From contig CP136892.1 in assembly GCA_034359265.1 (NCBI GenBank), forward strand, positions 81,460,001-81,524,000: a stretch of DNA of 64,000 bases. Reading direction: 5' to 3'. Under the pieces are notes generated by a model, which was not told the origin of the DNA, did not search any database, and saw only the letters and a program-made list of their open reading frames with translations. Below, piece by piece: positions 23,128-32,100 of the stretch. The position numbers were made by a program, and so were the translations under genes. Each line of letters opens with the position of its first letter. Position 1 is the first letter of the stretch. Source of the DNA: Canna indica (lineage: Eukaryota; Streptophyta; Magnoliopsida; Zingiberales; Cannaceae).

Positions 23128-26100
23128 TCAAGCAGTCCATGAGGCAGACCTCCTTATTATAGGCTTCATGGCCCGATCCTCTTCTAAGGAGATCATTCCC
23201 AGATGTGAAGGATCTTCAAGCATCATTTTGGCCACCAAATAACCAGCAATTGACCATGTCTGAAACTTTCTTGCCTGTTTGCCAATATACCTTCCCAGCT
23301 TCCCATCATAATATTCAGGCCAGCTATCTTTCAACAGCCTGTTCTCAGCAAGTTCAATTGCTCGTCTGGCAATTTGAGGTCTGCCTGTTTTGATACAGGC
23401 AGCAGTGAGGAGCCACAGGAGCACTGCATAGAACAGAGAAACAGGATTATCAATGAAATTTATAAAGAAAGCCATGAAGCTACTGATATGTAGCAGCTTA
23501 TGATAAGTTGAGTGTACTGAGATATTGCAATGCCTGAAAAACTGGGGTAAACACATCAACTGAAAACTAGAAAGCAGAGAATGGACAGAGGGACAGAGAG
23601 GGCATATCACTATGATTGTTTAGGTTTTTGTTAAGAATAAATACTATAAGGAATAGATAAGAATGAACAGAGGGACAGCGTAATACGATTGTTCAGGTTT
23701 TTTTTGAAGAATGGATACCATAAAGAAAAAATAAATTCTCTAGTCTCTTAAATTAATGCTGGTTTCTATGCTTGCTTGTTTTAGATCATGCTCCACGACC
23801 ACGGTCATATCAGACAGACATTATCTATCGCCATTCTCAACACCATGGTATGAAGCAGAACATAAATTCATAAGAAATGTAGGATTGCCTGAAAATGAAC
23901 TTTAGTTGATAGTAGAACAGAAACAATATGAAGACAATTAAAAAACAGTAACCATTAATAAGTGCATGGCAACAACCTAGAAAGACAATTTAGGTTTCAA
24001 ATGTGATTAACTATGGACAGGTGGAAGGAAGAAACATTAAGTTCTGTCCTTAACTAGGTAAAGAATGCATTAATACAACTCTTCTATTAAATCAAATTCA
24101 TCCTCTTTTAGTGCTTTAGTTGAGTATGCCAGGGGAGATCTCAGGTCGGACTAAAGGGGGTATGAAGAAGCAGACTAAGCCTGTTATATTGACTGAACAA
24201 GCCTTTGGTGTGACATTTTTTTTTGCTTAGTTAAAATAAATAATGTATATTAATTATGGAATAGAATTGGTTATAACATTTTATTCAGTCTCAGCTATAA
24301 CTTCTATCGGCAAGCACCAATTGATTAGTCAGCATAAAAATCTAGTGGAAAAGAATGAAAATTCAATGGGATTTCTAATCCAATAAAAATCCCCTTTCAG
24401 GTATAATAATCATATTTCCACAATGTGTTTTTTTCTTCCATTGATGATATTCAGTAATTAAATTTACCTTTAAAATATAGATATGAACTTAGTGCAGGTG
24501 GAAAGTCATTTTCTCTTTTTTTAAGGATTGTTATCACGCTCTACCTTCATTTTGTGCTTGCTTACTAGAAATGAGAAATAATTATGTCTAATTATGACAG
24601 CAAATGCTTTGTTCTTTGCTGTAAGAACTTTTCAGTTATTCTTTCAGAAAAAAAAAAGTTTAAGTAGTATCAAAAGAAAACCAATTATCTCTTGATTATT
24701 TTCTAATAGAAATATAATATGCAATTGAAATAAGAACGAAACCTCAATAAATACAAACCTGGCCAAGAGCCTCCATTATGATAACTCCATCTGGTGTTTT
24801 TGGGGTCACAACCTGTTTCGATACGCCACTCATGGCTCTCTAAAGCAGGATAGGATATCTTTAGTGGCATTTCACCAACCAACTCATCCCAGCGTGCTTC
24901 TATTAGATCCATAATAGCCATAGACTGCTCTGGAGTTGCAAGTGATGACAATATGGCAATGCAGTTACCTAGAGCAAACCATCTAAAGTCCATTCTTGCA
25001 GGGCTAACATTTCCAACAAAGTAACCACCACGAGTTGGCATGAAATCAAAAATCCAATCTGGGATTGAGTCAGGAATAACATTGAATTTATTAACTGCTG
25101 TATGAGAGTACTCTTCTGTCTTGTAGCGATATATGCCGTTGAGCTGCTGGAAGTCGAGCCAAAAATAACTTCTCATATGAAAACTTAAGGCATGCAAGCG
25201 TTTTACTATTCTGTCTATACATTCCTTCCCTTCTGAATCGTGTTTAAGCATTGCCAAAGCACATCTTAGAGCCATAAAGAAAAGTGCTTGGATCTCAATA
25301 GGATAGCCATAAACACCCTGAATTTTTTTTGGATCGAAGAAAGATATGAGCACAAAAAAACGAAGTGATGTATTGTAACTTTAGTGGTAAAAACAAGCAA
25401 CACAATATAATTGGTCAGTAATATGACATTAAAGTCCTTGGCAGAACAAATTAACTTAGTTAGACACAATGGACAGGTGTGAAATGGACTTACCTCAAAT
25501 ATAACAGATAAAATGTCAAACATGACTTATTAGTATTCTAGACAATTAATTAGATTTCTTTATTAGGGAGGTTAATAAACATTTGAAGCATTCTAAAATC
25601 ATTGAGGCATCCAATCTTGACACTTAACTGTATTAATCAATAACAAACAGTCAACATAAAATGAAGCATCTTTGAAAAGATTAGCCATTCTTCAATCTGG
25701 AATTCACATATTTAACACTTATAGTTCTTAAATTGAAAATGAAAAAGCACCACATGGATATATTGTCGAAACATAAGTATATGATAGATAAACACTCACC
25801 ACACAAAAAAGTGGGATCTGCGGTGCGGCGGATGCAGGTTGCTCAGAGTTCTCGGGTCGTTAAAGGCGCAGGAACTATGAGACTTGAATATGAATAGAAA
25901 AGGAAGCTTGAAAGCTTGAAATATTATTGAAGTAGCACACTCTTACAAACTTGCACACTAAAACTTAGGAGAAGTAGTTCTCTGAGATCGTCAGATGATC
26001 TGCAACTCCATGGTAGGATGCCTTTTATAGGCAGGAAAGGAAACTTCGTGATGAAGCATAATAATTGAGTGCGGGTGCTCATTGGGCCCCATCGACCACT

Positions 26101-29100
26101 CAAGTCTCTGCTTTTCTAAAAGTTATTCCTTTCGTACACACCTTTACAACACATACTATCTTTACAGCACACATGAGATTCCTTCTTATCTACATCTGAG
26201 CTTCGTCCTTCGTAAGTGCATGCCAGCTCATTGATTCCTTCTTATCAGATGGAATAGGAAATACTTTGTCGGATGCTGCTGATCATGCGGTGGCACTGTT
26301 TAAGGTTGTCAATGTGGTGCGTGACAACTTCTAATGCATCAAAGTCCCATTGGTTCGTTGAGTTAGTCTGTTCAATTCGTGCTTTCTGTAGAAAACCCAT
26401 TGCGATGAGCTTTTCCAATTCTGAGATAGTGAGCAGTGTTTGTCTCATATGCATTTGTTGGATCTTCTCTACCCATTTATTCTTTTGTTCTTGTGTTTTG
26501 GGCATTTTGAACAGTACCTTTCCCGTAAGCTTTTCCAATTCTTGCATTCCAGTGTTGGTCACAGTTACGCCGCCCAAGACAGCCCAGTGTTGTGCGTTGG
26601 AAATGCTCCTCTTGGTAGTCCACAAGGTGCCTCGGTTGAGGATAGCCTTCATTTGGAGGTCGTCGAAAATCATGCTGCATACAAAAGAAAGATTAAAATA
26701 AAATTATTAATATAAGATACAGATGTTAGTGAGGGGTCATCCGTTTCCCCTAATCCTTCCTCAGTCGTCTTCTTCTGCGGGAAACTTCCCCTTTCTTAGA
26801 ACATCGGGGTCCCGCCACGCCGTTTGATCTTCCGTAGTCCACTGGTAGTTGTTTCTTTCCAGTTCTTTGAAGAACTCTTCTGTATCATCGTGCAATTGCC
26901 TCATTGCCCTTTGGAATGAATTATCTTCCTTCTCCGTGGAATATTCATATTGCTCCTTAGTGTTGGAGCATCCTGCTTCATCCCATCTTGGTGTCAGTTC
27001 TTCCAGTTTGGTTTCAAAACCCATTTCTTCATCTGTGTCATCGCTCCTTTCTTCAATTCTGCGGAGTCTCAAAGTGATACCTTCATCTTCGTCCTCGTAC
27101 TCGTCCCAGATGTCATCTTCTGTCCATATTCTTTCATCTAGTGGAGTATATTCATACAAATGAATTAGTCCTGCTTCCATAACCGTTTCGATTGCAGCGT
27201 TATTATCCTCAATGATTTCCTGGATTTCATCATCCCAGGTGTAAGCTGCTTTGACCGTTTCTTCTTGAATCACCATATCACACAAGGCGTTGATAGTTAC
27301 GCTGAGTGCTTTCTTTACTTCGATCGGCGCATTTTCAGTCTCTTCTATTGCTCCTTCCATATCTTTGATGTACTCTATCATGTCTTCTGGTATTTCTGTA
27401 ATAGTAGCTAACTTCGTAGTTAGTCTAGATAGAGAATCTGCTAGGATGTTGAGCTTACCATCTATATGCTCGAAGTTGATCTGGATTCCTGTTTCGGTTA
27501 TGAAATCTATGAAATTGAGCCATCTTACTCTCGATGGTTTGTTCTGGCTGGACTTGTTATGAAAGCTGATGATGGCTTGGCAGTCTGTTCTTAGAGTTAT
27601 CTCTTTCTTGTCTAAGTAATGGATCTTCAGGGCGTTCATCGTCTCCATACAAGCAAAAATTTCCGCATCTATTGTTGACTTGACTACGGGAAATTTGCCG
27701 CTGGCGTACGCACAGATCTTTTCTGTTTGTCTCTTGTCATTTTTCTTTAGCTTCCATTTGCATACGCCTCCCCAACCTTCCATGCAACCATCCGTTTCCA
27801 GGATAATATATGCCTCTGGAGGGGGTAACTCTAAGTCAGGCAGGTTTTGTACCAGACTCTTTACCTTAGCAATCAGCTCCCTGTCTGATGCCTTCATCCT
27901 TTTATCGCTATGCGGACCTGTTTTTGAGTACAGGGGGCCCAATAATGTGCCCATGTTAGGAATGTAGCTTCGGGCATAATTAAGAATCCCAAGCCACGTT
28001 CTGAGTCCGGTTTTGGATTTCAGGTTCTCTTCATCAAAATTCACAATCTTCTTGATGATGTGCGGTTGAAGTCTGATTTTATTTCTTCCGATGACAGCTC
28101 CGAGGAAATCTATTTCTTTTACCGCAATCTTCATTCTTGTAGGCGACAGTATGAGTCCCCATTTCTCGCAGATTTCCAGCATTTTCTTTAAATGTTTCGC
28201 GTGGTCTTCTTCTGTTTCTGAGAAGACCAAGATATCATCAATATAGACCGCAATGTATTCTTCTGTTCCGGCGAAACATTGGTCCATTTTCCTTTGGAAG
28301 ACTGCAGGTGCATTTTTGAGACCAAATGGCATTACTAGCCATTCATAGAGTCCACCAGGAACCGTGAAAGCAGTCCATGGTATAGATTCTGGGCTCATTG
28401 CCACCTGGTGAAATCCACTCTTCAAATCAAATTTTGAAAATATCTTGCTGTTTCCGACTTGCTTCAGTATAGTATTGATTCCGGGCAGACTATACTGGTC
28501 TTTATATGTATTGTCGTTGAGGGTCCTGTAGTTAAATACGAGACGCTCTTTCCCTCTTATTTCCTTTTTTGTGACGGGATCAATGCTAATTCCTGACTGG
28601 ACAATCATCGCCATTGTTCGATGTCTGCTGGAGCTTGGTCTGATTACTCCTAATTGTAGCAGACTTTGGATGTGCTTATTGAACTGTTCTTTCATCGCCG
28701 GTGTCACATGCTTTAACGGCTTGTCTTGAATCGTTATATCAGGATTGATAATGTCCAATTTGCACAGCACTTGGTTTTTATTCCAGTGTTTGATAGGGTC
28801 TTCCCCTATGTAGCCTTGATCTTTCAACCTTTTTAACAGTGGTCTAAACTTCTGCTGAAATGTCTTGGATTCTTCCTGATCAATGCCCACTGTGAGCGAG
28901 CTGCTTAGCATCTCTATATGCTCTTCTTCTGTTAGTTCGAATTCTTCCATGGTGGCCATTGCCGTAACTTCCGCATCTGTGCTGGCCGTAAGAACGTGAT
29001 AGACTGTCCCTCAATTCTTAAACCTCCTTTCATGGATCTAATGAAATTGCACCCTACGAGCATCTGAATTCCATCCTTCTTGCTCATAGGAAAGGCATAA

Positions 29101-32100
29101 GTGAAAGGGATTGAGAATTTGTTCTCCTCAATCTTCATGTATCCCCCTTTTAATTTCTTGCTGGCCATTTGTTGCGAATTTACCTCATTAATTAATATAG
29201 GGTATGCACTTGGCTCCAGGGCCTCTTTTGGTATAGAATTTAGATCTATGCAACAGACTGTTGCACCAGTGTCTAAAATAGCTTGAACTTTGAAGGATTT
29301 TACCTGAGGGATCTCCATGGTTATGGTTATATTGTACAGCCGGTTCAGGATCCTCTTTCCTTGCGGCTGCTCAATTTTGTCAGCTATAGTGGCTGATTCT
29401 TGCGGGAATTTTTTGGTGGATGAAGTTGCCTCTTCAACATGTATTCTTTTTGCAGATTCTAAGTCCTTGAATACTATTCCTTTGTTTTTCTCTTTCAGGG
29501 GTTCCTCCTCTGTAATAGGGAATTTTCCCTTTCTCCATCTCTCTTCCTCTTCCAGACTCAAGTTGTTGAATTCTTCCTCCAAGTCCTCAATATTCTCTTT
29601 TGTCCTTAGGACCTCAATTTCCTCATTGAGTCTTTTATTTTCTGCCTTGTAATAATCTACCTCGGCTAATAGGTAGTTGGCATACTCTAACAATTCCTTG
29701 ATCAGAGTTTCTTTCTCCTGGTAATCCGGGAAGTTGGATTTTATTATGACTAGCTTTCGTCCCAATCTGAATCTCGAGCACATCGGGCAGACTGTGATCA
29801 GACAATTTCTACAGTGGGCTCTCATCTTGGGATTTGTTATCTCTTTGCAGTACGTGCATCGTTCACAGCCCTCTGTTATATCCAGACTGTTGTCTTCCCA
29901 TTTGTGCGTGCATCTGCTCATTTCTTCTGGTAATGAGACTTCTGTTCTCCAACTGATGCTGTTGTCGTTGGTTGACACTACTAGTGCTGATTCTTCATAG
30001 GATTCTGTTATGATCACAAATGCTGTTTCATAAGGGAAATCTGCCTTTACCAAGGCTGTTGTGTGTTCAGAGCCCATTTCCCCTTCGGAAAATGAACAGA
30101 TAGCATCGCTATCAGGTTCATTTAGGTCTACTGATAAGACATCTCATTCTTCTGGTAGATCCAAGTTTTCTACTATCGCTGCTCTGGCGATGTTTCCTTG
30201 TTTTCTCGTGCACTCTCGTGCATAGTGTCCTTCTTCTCCGCATATGAAGCACTTGCACTTCTTGGTTCTATCCGAGTGCTTCTTTTTGAAAATTCTGACA
30301 TGGGTGTCATGCGGCTTACCCTTGTAATTCTTAGCCTTTCTTAGGCTATACTTCTTGCTTTTGCTATAGTAGCCTGGTATAGGGATCTTGCTACAGATGG
30401 ATAGATCCTTGAGGCTTCTTTGGAATGCTGCTCGCTTGCATTGGTCTTCTAAATACTGATAAGTAAAATGGATGCGAGGCATTACCCCAATTTGATTACC
30501 TGGGTGTTTTAATTTGAACGCAGCTTCCAGTTCTTTGCCTAAGATCGGGGGCATCTTCCTGAATACCTTTTCGGATAGCTCCGTCGAGACGTACATCCTT
30601 CCTGATTTGGAAGCCAGTACTTTGTAGTCGTTCAAATAATCAAATATGTCCTTGACATGAGTGCAAGTGAGTCTTTCCAGGTCTTCATAGGCTCTATTCT
30701 GCTCCTCCGTAGAGCCCGTGGTAGGATCTTCCAATAGAATCATTCTTCTGACTTGAGAAGTAACATTTTGGGGGTCGTCTGCTATGCTTACGATTTCTTC
30801 GTATTCTTTAGGATACGCCATCCTCCATTGAATCCACATCTTCTCATTTTCTCCTAGTAGATTCTCAATGAAGTAGACTTTTGACCTGTTGTCAGTCCAA
30901 GGCTTCGTCTTTTCCTTTAAAATATTTGGGACTTCCTCTCAGGATAGGAAGATTATGCAGGGCTGATTGGCTTGGTCTTATTGCAAAAATTGATGCCCGT
31001 CTCTCCTCATGGCAAGGAAGATTATTATCCCGGGCTGGTAGATTAGTGCTCATAAATAGCACTATTACTAGTTCCGTCGCCTACCTTCTTTCCATGTTCA
31101 AAGCCCCTGGATGGGTGATTAAAACGATTGATAGGAAGAGAAGAAGTTTCTTCTGGTCCGGTGTGGAGGGGTCCTCTATTAATGGTAAAAGTCTGGTTGG
31201 TTGGGATTTTATTGCTTGTCCTAAGGAGGATGGAGGTCTAGGTGTTCTTGATCTCCGGTCTCATGGTTTGGCTCGACGGGGAGGATGGCTATGGAAGGCC
31301 TTGCAGGGGCGGGATGTGTATTGGGTGAAGATTATGGAGAGGTTGTATGGGGGCTTTCGGATGTGGTCTAGAGCTTCCTTCCATCGGCGGGCCTCTCCTA
31401 TCTGGAAGGATCTCTCGACTCTCTTTGAGCTGTTTTCTTCGGGGGTTTCATTCTCTGTTGGTGATGGCAAGCGAACCAAGCTTTGGATTGATAAGTGGGT
31501 GAATGGATTGAGACTAGCCGATCTTTTTCCTTCTTCATTCCTTCGTGCCCAGCTTCCGAACTGCTCGATTTATGAAGCTCGATTGGTCGGGCCTTCTGGG
31601 GAATGCATTGGGTGGAATATTCCTTTCTCGGCTTTGATAGATGTTGATCAGTTGGTCTCTCTGGAATCTGAGTTGGAGGTCATCCGACGCACCTCCGGTG
31701 AAGATGTTTTGGGTTGGAAGTGGGGATGCGATGGTTCCTTCTCTACGCAAAGCGCTTATCGGCTTCTCATGTTTAGAGGGGTGTCATGTCTTTTTTTCAG
31801 GCACTTTGGAGGAACCATCTGCCACCTAAGATCTCCATCTTCGGTTGGCTTCGATTTCGAAAGCGCTTGCTTACTCGAGATCGACTCATGCGCTGGGGCG
31901 TTGCCTTTGAGGATGCGTGTCTATTTTGTTCCGGGGGCAAGGAGTCTCACCGTCACTTATTCCTTGCATGTCCTTTTGTGTCGGACGGATGACGTTCCTT
32001 CCTCTCGATGCTCAAGCTGCCTTTCGCTTCGCTCTGCATTTCGCAATCTTCAAATGAATCTACTAGTTATTGGCTGGCCCGCTTGAGATTAATTCTGATA

